A DNA stretch of 64,000 nt from Crassaminicella indica (GCF_019203185.1 NZ_CP078093.1:558001-622000); one strand, 5' to 3'; counted from the stretch's first letter, positions 38,865 through 48,490 are shown. Notes: generated from the letters alone by a model not told the origin. Program-made: numbers and translations.

Positions 38865-39208
38865 ATCCTCTCAGTTATTATTTTATATATTTAACCAATT
38901 TGTGTCCATAAAACTATACTAGCACCACTCATTATAAAGATAAAAGGATAACATATGTTAGATCTCAATATTGCCGTAGTATTCATTATTACGGCTAACA
39001 TCTATCAAAGGTTACTCCAATACATATCAAACTTCGTAATATCAACGATGCTATTTGTTAATTTATCAATAAATTATTAGGTAAAGAGTTAAATGTAGAT
39101 AACATTTAAAAATTTATATTTAAACAAAATATTTCAAAGAACATAATTTTTTGCAAGAAAACTGAAAAATTTGTCTTTATTATAAATAGATTTGATAGCA
39201 TACAAAAT

Positions 39209-39718
39209 TTACTTTATTAAATTTATATTTTCTATGGATTTATATCTCAATTGTTCATCATACACATTTTCCCATATATATATCACTTTCATATTAAAAT
39301 CTTTAATTTTTTCTATATCATTATAAACCTCAAAGCTTACTCCCATATCATTCAATGTATGAACTATTATTTCTTTCATTTCATCATTTGAACCTACTAC
39401 GATAATTTTTTTTCTCTTTTTTATCTGCTCTTGTGTTACTTCTTTTATATAACTATTAATTAATAGTATGGCTCTATAGGATTTGGATACATACTCTAGT
39501 GTTTTTTTTGCCTTTTCCTCTATCCCTTTTGGCGTTAAAATATATCGAACACTTCTTGCATTCAGATTTTCTATTTTTATTAATCCTTTCTTCACACATT
39601 TTTTTATCAAAGTATTTACCATTCCTAAACTCATATTTGTCTTTTTAGCTATATCTCTTTGAGATATATTAGAATCACCGCTCAAAATTTCTAATATATT
39701 CATTTCATTTTCTTTCAT
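39209..39718 (-). CDS. Winged-helix regulator with C-terminal domain
   Basis: 169 residues. Residues 1-70 form a MarR-like winged helix (ISQRDIAKKTNMSLGMVNTLIKKCVKKGLI, wing VRYILTPKGIEEKA). Residues 105-160 resemble a small Rossmann-like fold (KIIVVGSNDEMKEIIVHTL and MGVSFEVYND). Proteins with this N-terminal domain often sit at the head of polysaccharide loci. It may regulate the locus; no operator can be tied to it. About 280 bp downstream to the IS3 copy show no gene I can support. Confidence 0.75.
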   Translation of the reverse strand: MKENEMNILEILSGDSNISQRDIAKKTNMSLGMVNTLIKKCVKKGLIKIENLNARSVRYILTPKGIEEKAKKTLEYVSKSYRAILLINSYIKEVTQEQIKKRKKIIVVGSNDEMKEIIVHTLNDMGVSFEVYNDIEKIKDFNMKVIYIWENVYDEQLRYKSIENINLIK

Positions 39719-39811
39719 TCAATGCTGCAACCTTTCTCTTTTGTTCATTTTTTGAACATTTCTATTTAATTGTACTTCTTGTTTCAAATTATGTCAATAG
39801 TTTACATTTTA

Positions 39812-40789
39812 TTATTTTATCTGTATCCACCCAAGTATTATATTTGGAAACAATCTATATTCATTACCATCTTCCGAACTTTTCGCTGGCCTCCAAAATC
39901 CAAATTTTAGATAATACTGCCCTGGATTACTTGTAATTGTTTTTTCATGTTCATATATTTTCCCTATTTCCCATTCTGTTGTCTCAATAGGCAAATTATG
40001 ATCCCAATTTTTTATTTCATATCTTTCTAATGTTTTTGTATCTATTACACCTCCATGAAACCATAATACATAATCTATGTTTAGCTTATCTATACATTTA
40101 AATCTAAACTTTATTTTAACTTTGTTTTTATTTATTTGTTCTATAGTAGATCCTAAAAACAATATTTTATCTGATAAATTTATAGGGTATTGTCCATCAA
40201 AATATGTTGATTCTTTATTCGAATTTTCAAGATTCTTATAATTTTTATCAGGAAGTATACTATTAGCAAATAAGGTATACTTGCTCTTATCTATTTTAGA
40301 AATATCATTGAACACATCATATTTTTCAATAAGTTTAGACAAATATTTATAATTAACCATTATAACTCTGCTTTCTTCTCTTTCTAGATCAATCAATTCT
40401 GCCTTCATCATCTTTATTGATCCTTGTAAATTCGATGTTGGTTTAATTTCAACTCTTACAAATTTTGTATCTTTCAATGTTTTAAATACTAAATTCCCAG
40501 TCCCCTTTGGAGAATAATATCTAATTGTGTTAAGTAATGTTTCTTTTTCTCGAACATTGATAGCATAAATATTGATTTGACAAGAAGGTTTTTCTTGATT
40601 TTTTCCCTGACATTCTATATCATATCTGAAATCATATACTGTATTCCCTTGAATATCTTCAACAACTCTTTTAAAAGAATGCTTTTTTATAACTATAGGT
40701 TTTATTGTCTTTTTAACTACATTGACATAAATAGATGTACATAGTAGTATTAAACTTATTAATAATAATATTTTATTTTTTTTATTCAT
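39812..40789 (-). CDS. Membrane-anchored extracytoplasmic protein of unknown function
   Basis: About 325 residues starting MNKKNKILLLISLILLC, with one N-terminal membrane segment and the rest outside the cytoplasm. AGGTGAG lies before the ATG at 40789; the frame is open to 40825 but that start has no good Shine-Dalgarno. The C-terminal 130 residues look like a beta-sandwich (VIDTKTLERYEIKNWDH, PGQYYLKFGFW), reminiscent of carbohydrate-binding domains. No family is recognised. It sits divergent from a membrane protein gene in the polysaccharide locus. Confidence 0.7.
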   Translation of the reverse strand: MNKKNKILLLISLILLCTSIYVNVVKKTIKPIVIKKHSFKRVVEDIQGNTVYDFRYDIECQGKNQEKPSCQINIYAINVREKETLLNTIRYYSPKGTGNLVFKTLKDTKFVRVEIKPTSNLQGSIKMMKAELIDLEREESRVIMVNYKYLSKLIEKYDVFNDISKIDKSKYTLFANSILPDKNYKNLENSNKESTYFDGQYPINLSDKILFLGSTIEQINKNKVKIKFRFKCIDKLNIDYVLWFHGGVIDTKTLERYEIKNWDHNLPIETTEWEIGKIYEHEKTITSNPGQYYLKFGFWRPAKSSEDGNEYRLFPNIILGWIQIK

Positions 40790-40878
40790 ATTGTATCTCA
40801 CCTTATTCATGTATTTTTCTTTCAAATCAATCCTACATAGTTTATAATAATATCATATTGACAAAAGGAGTATATATC

Positions 40879-42240
40879 ATGTTTTTTAACAAACTTCACA
40901 ACTTCAATTATATAATATTTAAGCAAACAACTAAATATTTTTTTATTTTTCTTTTAATAGCATGTGTGTTACTTTCTAGTGGATTAATTTATCAAAATCC
41001 CATACTTCAAACTATAGGTTTTGGATTTATCATTATATTATTAACTTTTTCAATATCTAAACACATATTAAAAAATGATAAATACTTATTAGACCTTACT
41101 ATTTTATCAATATTATCTGTCATGATCCACTTTGGATTAACTTTAGTTTTTAATTTTGTTTTGACTAACTTTGGTGTAGATAGTGTAAAGTATTTAAACT
41201 GGGGGATCAAAGTTGCTGAGATGTTATGTAAAGGTGTCCCTTTTAATGATATACCAAAGTACGATAATAGTTACTCTTATATAGTCGGTGTATTATTTTA
41301 TTTATTTGATGTCAATCGAATAATGTTTTCGTTTTTGAATGCTTTTATAATTATAATATCTGGTTTAATTGTATATAAGACTGTATTAATTTCAAAGTTT
41401 AATATGTTATCTGCTAGATTATCCGTAGTGCTCATATGGTTTTTTCCAAGCTTTTTAATATGGTCATCGGATTTATTAAAAGATTCTTTTGTATTGTTTT
41501 TTACATCTCTTTCTTTTTTATTTTTAGCTATGATTTTTTATAAAAAAAGTTCTTATAAATATTTCTTGATTATTCCAATCATACTGTTTATTTATTTGAG
41601 CTCAACTATCCGATTTTATATGTTTATTCCAATTTCTATTGGATTTGTAGGCGGATTATTTATATATATACTTAAATCTAAAAAGGGAAAAGTATTTAGT
41701 ATCATTGTATTATCTATTGTTTTGTTATGTAATATTGTTATATTCAACACTAATGAAGCACAATCATACTTTGGTAATACTTTAGCTAAATCAGTTGAAA
41801 AATTAAATATCCTAAGGCAAAATGGATTTTCATATGATGATGCAGGATTAGAAAAAGATATCTCCACTATAGATAAGCTCATGAAAGCTTTACCCTCTTT
41901 ATTAAAAGATTATCTCCTGCAACCTACACCAAAGCACTGGTTCAGTTTAGATAGTATTATTGTGAAACTTACCATACCTGAAATGATTTCATGGTATATT
42001 AGTTTGATATTTATTTTTGTCGGGCTAATTATAAAATTAAAAAATAAAGAACCTTTATCTTATGCAATAGCTGTATACCTTTTGATTTTATGGGTTTCAA
42101 ATGCTATCGTTGTTGGAAATATTGGCGCAATCTACAGATATAGAATGCAATTTCAAGCTTTTGCTTTTATATTTATTGGTGAAGGTTTTATATGCTTAAA
42201 GAACAAATATATCGATAAGTATATTAAAGGTAATATATAA
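40879..42240 (+). CDS. Multi-spanning membrane protein, Wzy/GT39-like
   Basis: 453 residues with about 11 predicted membrane segments. The segment KYLNWGIKVAEMLCKGVPF and LIWSSDLLKDSFVLFF resemble EpsG/Wzy-like polymerases and GT39-type glycosyltransferases. AAAGGAG at 40864-40870 fixes the ATG at 40879, although the frame is open from 40735. It is the only plus-strand gene inside the polysaccharide locus and ends in a perfect shared terminator. Confidence 0.72.
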   Translation: MFFNKLHNFNYIIFKQTTKYFFIFLLIACVLLSSGLIYQNPILQTIGFGFIIILLTFSISKHILKNDKYLLDLTILSILSVMIHFGLTLVFNFVLTNFGVDSVKYLNWGIKVAEMLCKGVPFNDIPKYDNSYSYIVGVLFYLFDVNRIMFSFLNAFIIIISGLIVYKTVLISKFNMLSARLSVVLIWFFPSFLIWSSDLLKDSFVLFFTSLSFLFLAMIFYKKSSYKYFLIIPIILFIYLSSTIRFYMFIPISIGFVGGLFIYILKSKKGKVFSIIVLSIVLLCNIVIFNTNEAQSYFGNTLAKSVEKLNILRQNGFSYDDAGLEKDISTIDKLMKALPSLLKDYLLQPTPKHWFSLDSIIVKLTIPEMISWYISLIFIFVGLIIKLKNKEPLSYAIAVYLLILWVSNAIVVGNIGAIYRYRMQFQAFAFIFIGEGFICLKNKYIDKYIKGNI

Positions 42241-42241
42241 A

Positions 42242-42280
42242 CAGCTAATTGAAGCTTTACTTCAAAGCTTCAATTAGCTG
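42242..42280. terminator. Bidirectional terminator between convergent genes
   Basis: CAGCTAATTGAAGCTTT and its perfect 17-bp inverse AAAGCTTCAATTAGCTG are separated by ACTTC. The right arm forms the last codons of the DegT gene. It can stop transcription from both sides. Confidence 0.85.
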
Positions 42281-43354
42281 CTCTACTACGTATTCAATTT
42301 CTTCTTTCCTCATCCCTGTATAAAATGGAAGCGCTATAGTTTGAGCTGCCACTCTTTCAGTAACCTCAAACTTTTCTTTTACTTGATCTTGATAAAAAGG
42401 TTGTACATGTATAGGTGTAAAATAAGGTTTACATCCTATTCCTCTTTTTTGAAGCTCTTCCATCACTAAATTTCGATCTATATATTCAGCAAATCTTATG
42501 ACGTACACAAACCAACTCATTTTATTCACATCTTTAGCTATATAAGGAATTGTTACACCTTCTACTTTCTTTAGTAGTTGATTATATGTATTCGCTACCG
42601 CTTCTCGTCTTTGAAGAATTTCTTCTATTCTGTCGATTTGTACAACACCTAGTGCTGCATGAAGTTCACTCAACCTATAATTATATCCTAATCTTTCATG
42701 ATAGAGCCATGTTCCTGTAATAGCTCTCCCCTGACTTCTCATACTCCTACATAAATCTGCTATTTCATCATCATCTGTTACGATGATACCACCTTCACCT
42801 GTAGTAATCTGTTTATTTGGATAAAATGCAAATACTCCTACATCACAGTTTTTACCACACTTGATCCCTTTGTATTCACTTCCTAATGCTTCACAAGCAT
42901 CTTCTATTACTTTAAGATTATATTTTTTTGAAATTTCATTTATTTTCTCCATATCGTTTGGATGTCCAAAAGCATCTACCACTAATATGGCTTTAGTTTT
43001 TGGGGTGATTTTTTCTTCTATTTTGTCTATATCAATATTTAGTGTTTTTTCATCTATATCAACAAATACAGGAGTAGCTCCTTCAAATAATATACAATTG
43101 GACGATGAAATAAAGGAAAATGGTGTTGTGATGACCTCATCTTCTGAACCTATTCCTAATGCTTTTATAACTAAATGAAGTCCACTTGTACCACTGTTTA
43201 CTGCTACTGCATGCTTTACTCCTATATAATCTGCTATTTTCTTTTCAAATTCTTCTATTTTAGGACCTATACTTAGTATTCCAGATCTTAACACTTCTGT
43301 AACTGCATCTATTTCTCTTTGTGTAATATCTGGTTTTGCTAATGGGATATTCAT
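42257..43354 (-). CDS. DegT/DnrJ/EryC1/StrS-family aminotransferase
   Basis: 365 residues, PLP-dependent. The cofactor lysine lies in AFYPNKQITTGEGG, and the usual N-terminus MNIPLAKPDITQREIDAV and VKHAVAVNSGTSGLHL are clear. It would aminate a 4-keto sugar nucleotide such as the product of the PglF-type dehydratase at 25.3 kb. It overlaps the VanZ-like gene by 4 bp and its 3' end is part of the terminator stem. Confidence 0.92.
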   Translation of the reverse strand: MNIPLAKPDITQREIDAVTEVLRSGILSIGPKIEEFEKKIADYIGVKHAVAVNSGTSGLHLVIKALGIGSEDEVITTPFSFISSSNCILFEGATPVFVDIDEKTLNIDIDKIEEKITPKTKAILVVDAFGHPNDMEKINEISKKYNLKVIEDACEALGSEYKGIKCGKNCDVGVFAFYPNKQITTGEGGIIVTDDDEIADLCRSMRSQGRAITGTWLYHERLGYNYRLSELHAALGVVQIDRIEEILQRREAVANTYNQLLKKVEGVTIPYIAKDVNKMSWFVYVIRFAEYIDRNLVMEELQKRGIGCKPYFTPIHVQPFYQDQVKEKFEVTERVAAQTIALPFYTGMRKEEIEYVVEQLIEALK

Positions 43355-43851
43355 CTTAATTGACCCCTTTCAATAATAGACTCTAACCTTTGTCTAAATA
43401 TAATAAAAGCTAACATTATAATCATCACTCCTGTAAAAGATGCAAAGGAATCTAAAAATACATCTCTTACCATTGGTCCTCTTCCTGGGATAAAACATTG
43501 ATGGATTTCGTCACTTATAGCATAAAATGTACAACTCATCCATGAAATCATATATTTTTTCTTACTCCCTATCTTTAAATCTAATAGCATGATAGACAGT
43601 GTCATAAGTATCCCTAATCCAAAATATTCAATAAAATGTGCTGATTTTCTAACTATATTTTGCAAAGTGCTGATCCTGTTATCTCCTATAATAGTTGTTT
43701 CATCCTCTGATAATATATCCATTTTTACCAAAATCTCTCCTGATTGAGTTCTAGATATATTTGCTGGTTGATTTGAAAAATAGAATATAGTCATCATCCA
43801 TATTATAGTCATGATCCATACTGTTCTTTTGAATAACTCATATTTGTTCAT
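43351..43851 (-). CDS. VanZ-like membrane protein
   Basis: 166 residues with four predicted membrane segments and the VanZ motifs RKSAHFIEYFGLG and DEIHQCFIPGRGP. VanZ was named for teicoplanin resistance, but most chromosomal members, including those in polysaccharide loci, have no proven role. Coupled to the DegT gene by a 4-bp overlap. Confidence 0.88.
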   Translation of the reverse strand: MNKYELFKRTVWIMTIIWMMTIFYFSNQPANISRTQSGEILVKMDILSEDETTIIGDNRISTLQNIVRKSAHFIEYFGLGILMTLSIMLLDLKIGSKKKYMISWMSCTFYAISDEIHQCFIPGRGPMVRDVFLDSFASFTGVMIIMLAFIIFRQRLESIIERGQLR

Positions 43852-43863
43852 ATTCTCTCTACC

Positions 43864-45000
43864 TTACAATAATTTTTTAAACAACTTTATTTGTTTTTCA
43901 ATGACTTGTTGTTGTTCAAATAGTTTTTGCACTCTTTTTCGTGCATTTTTGCCAAATTCTCTTCTCTTTATTTCACTGTTTAATAAATCATTTAGTATAC
44001 TAGCAAGCTTCTCAACATCTCCTGCTTTGTATAGTATTCCTGTAGCTTCATCTACTTCATCTCTACATCCTCTTATATCTGTAGCTACTACACATCTTTC
44101 CATAGACATAGCTTCAAGAAGTGATACTGGCATACCTTCTCTATAAGATGGCAACACAAATATATCCATAATACTTAAAAATTCTTTGATATCTTCTCTA
44201 TGTCCTGTAAATATAACTTTATCCTTTAGATTATATTTTTCTATAAGTTGATCTATTTCAAATTTTGTGCTATTGTCTCTCTCTCCTAAATTCCATGAAC
44301 CTACAATAAGTAGCTTGATATTTTCTTTTTGTTTGTTTAAATATATAAAAGCATTTATTAAATCTAGTACTCCTTTTTCTTTTACAACTCTTCCTACAAA
44401 GCCTATCACTTTATCCGCAGCTTTTATTTGAAAGCTTTTTCGAATTTCTTTTATTACTTTAATATCTATTTTTTGTGGGTCGAATTTATCAGTATCTATC
44501 CCAACACTATTTATGTTCATAATTTTTTTTGAAGAAATAAAATGGTTCTCTAGTGCAAACGTTAAATCTTCGTTATTTACCGTGAATATATAATCCGTAA
44601 AATATTTTGCCATGAATTTTTCTATATGATAGAAAAATTTATTGCTCATATAGAAACCATGTACTGTATATATGACATGTTTTACACCTGCAAGCTTTGC
44701 TGCTATTCTTCCTAGCACTGCTGCAATAGGTGTATGCACATGAATGATATCAATTTTTTCTTTTTTTATTATTTTATATAATTGTATGATGGTTTTTATA
44801 TTAGATATAGGAGCTATTTTCCTTTCTATATCTATATGATATACCTTAAACCCTTCAGCTTCTATTTTATCTGCTGCACCCATATACGCTGCTGCACAGC
44901 TTACATCAAAGCCATTTTTTTTAAGTTCCCTCATTAATGGTAATATGAATTTATATATAGTTAAATCAATTGCTGAAACTTCTAAAATCTTAGGCTTCAT
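43864..45000 (-). CDS. Family 4 glycosyltransferase
   Basis: 378 residues, GT-B fold. The acceptor domain has IHVHTPIAAVLGRIAAKLAG, the donor site has LPSYREGMPVSLLEAMSM, and GFVGRVVKEKGVLDLI marks the linker. Such proteins often add the second sugar of the repeat unit. It overlaps the ligase/polymerase gene upstream by 4 bp. Confidence 0.92.
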   Translation of the reverse strand: MKPKILEVSAIDLTIYKFILPLMRELKKNGFDVSCAAAYMGAADKIEAEGFKVYHIDIERKIAPISNIKTIIQLYKIIKKEKIDIIHVHTPIAAVLGRIAAKLAGVKHVIYTVHGFYMSNKFFYHIEKFMAKYFTDYIFTVNNEDLTFALENHFISSKKIMNINSVGIDTDKFDPQKIDIKVIKEIRKSFQIKAADKVIGFVGRVVKEKGVLDLINAFIYLNKQKENIKLLIVGSWNLGERDNSTKFEIDQLIEKYNLKDKVIFTGHREDIKEFLSIMDIFVLPSYREGMPVSLLEAMSMERCVVATDIRGCRDEVDEATGILYKAGDVEKLASILNDLLNSEIKRREFGKNARKRVQKLFEQQQVIEKQIKLFKKLL

Positions 45001-47117
45001 AGTTTCTCCTTTAACTTCTTCCCATCCTCTATATACTTCTTAGTTTCATCTGTCATTTTCATAGGTTTTTGACTTCTATTCGCTACTGCTTCAAATTCCT
45101 TTTCAATATTTAATAATCCATCAATATATTTTTTTGCCTTTTCTTTTTCTCCATTTTTTATAAAGTATTCACTAGCTTTATAATACACTTTACTTTTTGT
45201 TTTATAGTTTTCTACACGCATAGGCTGTATTTTGGTGATTTGCTCTATTAATTCTACACCTTTATCAATTTGATCCGTTATAAAGTAAAAGTTTGCTGCT
45301 TTTTCTAAGATTTTTGGATTATATTTTCCAAGTTTTATTGCTTTTTCATAGTTTTCTCTTGCCTTATTGATATATTCTTTGTTTTGTTTTGCTGCAATCA
45401 TATACAAGTTCGCTAAATCAACCTTGTTTTCAGGTTTCAAAGGATCTAATGTAGCTGCTTTTTCAAAATATTCAATAGCCATTTTTAAATCATTTGCATT
45501 TACTGCACTAACTGCCTTTCTTGCATTTAATTGCCCTTGATGAAGAGAAGCTGTTAGAATAGCTAATAATATTGAAAAACATAATCCTACATACAATATA
45601 CTTTTTTTATTGTATTGTACAAGTTTTTCTTCATCATTAGTTGCAGTTAATATACCAACTAACACCCATAATATAATAGATAAAGAAGCATAGGTAAGAT
45701 CAAAATCTAGTATACTATGGATAAAAAATGCTGTTATTCCTAAAAAAACAGAAGTATTTATTGTTTTGTCCTCATTTTCTCTTTTGTTTGAAATATAAAA
45801 TACTCTAATAATAGATAATATATATAACGCAATACAAAGTAATCCTATTGTTCCTATTTCTATCCAAGCCTGCATAAAATAATTATGTGCTTGTGTTGTC
45901 CAATAAATATAAGATTGATACTTTTGGTATAAAGTTTGCCAACCGCCTCCACCTGTACCGAATACCGGATAATCTTTTACGATTTTTAATGCATCTTTAT
46001 AAAAGACAGCTCTACCATTTCCATCTTGAATCTTATCTACCTCTTTAAATCTCCAAATAATAGATTCTGGTACAACCTTGAGAACACCTTTTGTGATACT
46101 GCTAATTTGAGCTTCTTCTTTTCCTATATTAGGTAGATCTTGATAAACAGCTGCTGATATAAATCCTACTATAATAATCAGCACCGCAAGAAATATGTAT
46201 ACTGCTTTATAATTAATTTTTTTGATAAACCTTTCCCCTTTGTTAAAAACAAAAGTTAGGATTGCTGTTACAATCAACATCCCTATGAATATTGCCCACA
46301 ATTTCACTGAACTTGGCTGTGCTAAAGCCTTTTTAAATAAGATAGAAAAGATAGCTCCAATACAAGTATTACTCCCAATATTAACAAATGCTATAACCTT
46401 TTCATCCCTTTTCATAAGGAATATATATATAACCACTAATAATGGTATCAACAGCCACATGCCTCTAGAATAAGTTAAAATTAACGTAAATATAAAAGTT
46501 ACAGATACAATATCATATAATATTTTCAATGTATATTTATTTGCTCTCAAAGACAATCCTACGCTGACAAAAAAGATAGCTCCCATATATGCTGCTAATG
46601 CATTAGGATATTGTAATGTGGAATTGATTCTTCCTCCTACATAAGCACCATTATAGCTCCATGTACCTATGGCTGAGCCAATGCCTACCATAGCCACAAC
46701 AAAAGCACTTCCTAATAAAACATTCAAAATTTTTTCTTTTCCTTTTAAATCTTTTCCAAATTCCTTTGCCATTAGGTATAAGAAAAAGTAGTTGCTATAT
46801 TTTAAAAACTCTCCTACTGCAAGTCTTTTATTGACTCCATAAAAACAAGATAATAAATACAATAAAACAACCAAACCTGCAAATACATCTATAGTGCTTT
46901 TAAGTATTTTATAATCCTGATACTTTATTTTCCTTCCCAACCATATACTAAAAAGAATAAAGGAGAAAATATGAGTTGGCAAAAGCTCATAGTCAAAGAA
47001 AGACCCTCTAAAAAAAGGTGGGTAAAATAATATAATACAAAATAAAACAAATAAGAAACTGCTTTTTGTGTAGCTTTCCATATTCAATTTTCTTTTTCCT
47101 TTTACTTTGGTAGACAT
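44997..47117 (-). CDS. O-antigen ligase/polymerase (Wzy_C) with C-terminal TPR domain
   Basis: About 706 residues. Residues 20-510 form roughly 12 membrane segments with the Wzy_C loop (GTGGGGWQTLYQKYQ and TTQAHNYFMQAWIEIG). From about residue 540 tetratricopeptide repeats follow (AIEYFEKAATLDPLKPE, NYEKAIKLGKYNPKI). GGAGG lies directly before the ATG at 47115-47117; a longer frame would start at TTG 47129 inside the Shine-Dalgarno. It is probably the polymerase or ligase of the polysaccharide whose chain length the next gene controls. Confidence 0.85.
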   Translation of the reverse strand: MSTKVKGKRKLNMESYTKSSFLFVLFCIILFYPPFFRGSFFDYELLPTHIFSFILFSIWLGRKIKYQDYKILKSTIDVFAGLVVLLYLLSCFYGVNKRLAVGEFLKYSNYFFLYLMAKEFGKDLKGKEKILNVLLGSAFVVAMVGIGSAIGTWSYNGAYVGGRINSTLQYPNALAAYMGAIFFVSVGLSLRANKYTLKILYDIVSVTFIFTLILTYSRGMWLLIPLLVVIYIFLMKRDEKVIAFVNIGSNTCIGAIFSILFKKALAQPSSVKLWAIFIGMLIVTAILTFVFNKGERFIKKINYKAVYIFLAVLIIIVGFISAAVYQDLPNIGKEEAQISSITKGVLKVVPESIIWRFKEVDKIQDGNGRAVFYKDALKIVKDYPVFGTGGGGWQTLYQKYQSYIYWTTQAHNYFMQAWIEIGTIGLLCIALYILSIIRVFYISNKRENEDKTINTSVFLGITAFFIHSILDFDLTYASLSIILWVLVGILTATNDEEKLVQYNKKSILYVGLCFSILLAILTASLHQGQLNARKAVSAVNANDLKMAIEYFEKAATLDPLKPENKVDLANLYMIAAKQNKEYINKARENYEKAIKLGKYNPKILEKAANFYFITDQIDKGVELIEQITKIQPMRVENYKTKSKVYYKASEYFIKNGEKEKAKKYIDGLLNIEKEFEAVANRSQKPMKMTDETKKYIEDGKKLKEKL

Positions 47118-47185
47118 AAGTACCTCCAAATATTCTCTAAAATCAAAATTGCTCTTTCATTTATCTGCTTGATATCTTACTCGCT

Positions 47186-48490
47186 TTAAGCTGCATCCTT
47201 GCTAGTAACTGCTGAATTTTTCCAGTATTCTCTAAAGAATGCTAAAAATACTCCGATCATGATTCCTAGTACACCTGCAATAGCTATATTTAGCTTTTTA
47301 TTTGGTGATACAGGCTTGATAGGTACTAATGCTGGTGTTTCTATAATAATATTTGCATCCTCTAAAATAGATGATTGAGCGATGCTTATTTCTTCTAATT
47401 TTTTATTAAAAGCATCATAGGTTGATTGTGCTAAATCTACTTTATTTGTAATAATTCTTTCCTCATGCTGCTTTTCTGCAAACTCTACTTGAAGCTTTTC
47501 TAATTCATTTTGTGCTCTTGCTATTTCTTTTTTTAGATTTTGCTGTTTTGCTATACATTCTGATAATTGTATTTTAAATTTAGACAAAGTATCTTTTAAA
47601 GTATAGTAATTATCATTTTTTTCCTCAACCTCTATGGCTATAGAAAACAAATCACTACTTGACTTGCTAGAATTTTCTTTAGCTGCTTGTAGCATATATG
47701 GATCATCTGAAAGAGATTTCTTTAAAGCTACTTTTTCTGGAGTCGCTTTTAACTCATCTTCTGCTTTATTTATTTTTGCTCTTAATTGCTGTTCATTTAC
47801 TTTTTCTTCTGTCAATTTTGTTTTATAGTCCGTAACTAGCTTTATCTTAGCATCAATATCTGCTTGAAGCTCTTTTACACCTTTTGGCTGTGCTAAAAAG
47901 TTTTTATATTCTACCAAAACATCATCCAGCTTTTGTTTTTGCACATTTTTCTGTTCCTCTATAGAATTAGATGATTTGTTAGCTTGCTCCTTAGATTTTT
48001 CTGCAATAAAGTTCACAAACTTTTTTGATAAAGTATTCGCAATATCTGCTGCTAATTTTTTATCTGTATTTTTTACCTTGATCTGAATTAGATTTGTATC
48101 TTTGATAGTCTCAAGCTCAATCATATCTGCTAAATCAAGTCTTGTCATCTCTTTTTTATCTAATCCTAATTCTTTTATAGTTTCTTCTAATATTACTGGG
48201 TTTTTCAATTGTTCTTTGTATGTTTCAATAGTAAGATCAGGAAGCTCTGCTACAGAATCTAATATTCCTTCGATACCTTCACCTCTTTGCTTCGCTTTGA
48301 TTCGATCTGTTATATTGGAAGCCATTAGAACAGTTTTTGCTTCATATACAGGCTTCATGACAAAAAAGCTCAACACAAAAGCTGCCAAAACGCACACAAT
48401 GGTAACCCCTATAATCAATTTCTTTTGCCTTAATAATACCTCTATCAATTCCCTTAGGCTGATTTCATCATACTGTGTTTGCTGCTCCAT
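47186..48490 (-). CDS. Chain-length determinant protein (Wzz family)
   Basis: 434 residues. Transmembrane helices near residues 32-52 and 405-425 flank a long, coiled-coil-rich external domain (about 150-390). The first 80 residues match Wzz (ISLRELIEVLLRQKKLIIGV), and PVKPVSPNKKLNIAIAG is the proline-rich segment before TM2. No Walker kinase domain is fused or encoded nearby. First gene of the locus on the minus strand. Confidence 0.92.
   Translation of the reverse strand: MEQQTQYDEISLRELIEVLLRQKKLIIGVTIVCVLAAFVLSFFVMKPVYEAKTVLMASNITDRIKAKQRGEGIEGILDSVAELPDLTIETYKEQLKNPVILEETIKELGLDKKEMTRLDLADMIELETIKDTNLIQIKVKNTDKKLAADIANTLSKKFVNFIAEKSKEQANKSSNSIEEQKNVQKQKLDDVLVEYKNFLAQPKGVKELQADIDAKIKLVTDYKTKLTEEKVNEQQLRAKINKAEDELKATPEKVALKKSLSDDPYMLQAAKENSSKSSSDLFSIAIEVEEKNDNYYTLKDTLSKFKIQLSECIAKQQNLKKEIARAQNELEKLQVEFAEKQHEERIITNKVDLAQSTYDAFNKKLEEISIAQSSILEDANIIIETPALVPIKPVSPNKKLNIAIAGVLGIMIGVFLAFFREYWKNSAVTSKDAA

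Larger units (their letters stand above)
37685..38927 (-). mobile_element. IS3-family insertion sequence, copy 2 (1243 bp, damaged end)
   Basis: Almost identical to copy 1 but 11 bp shorter: ATTTTGGACAA is missing from the left terminal repeat. CTCA is present at 37681-37684 and 38928-38931 as target duplication. The right end TAGTATAGTTTTAT... is intact. The loss removes the TGGACA core of one inverted repeat. Confidence 0.9.

Noticed and set aside
38955-39080. 41-codon hydrophobic frame on the plus strand starting MLDLNIAVVFIITANIYQ
   Set aside because: AAAGGA lies upstream, but the stretch looks like decayed membrane-protein sequence next to the IS and no homologue is known to me; support is too weak to list as a gene.
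47118-47129. TTG start at 47129 for the Wzy_C/TPR gene
   Set aside because: The extra codons are the Shine-Dalgarno GGAGG of the ATG at 47115-47117.
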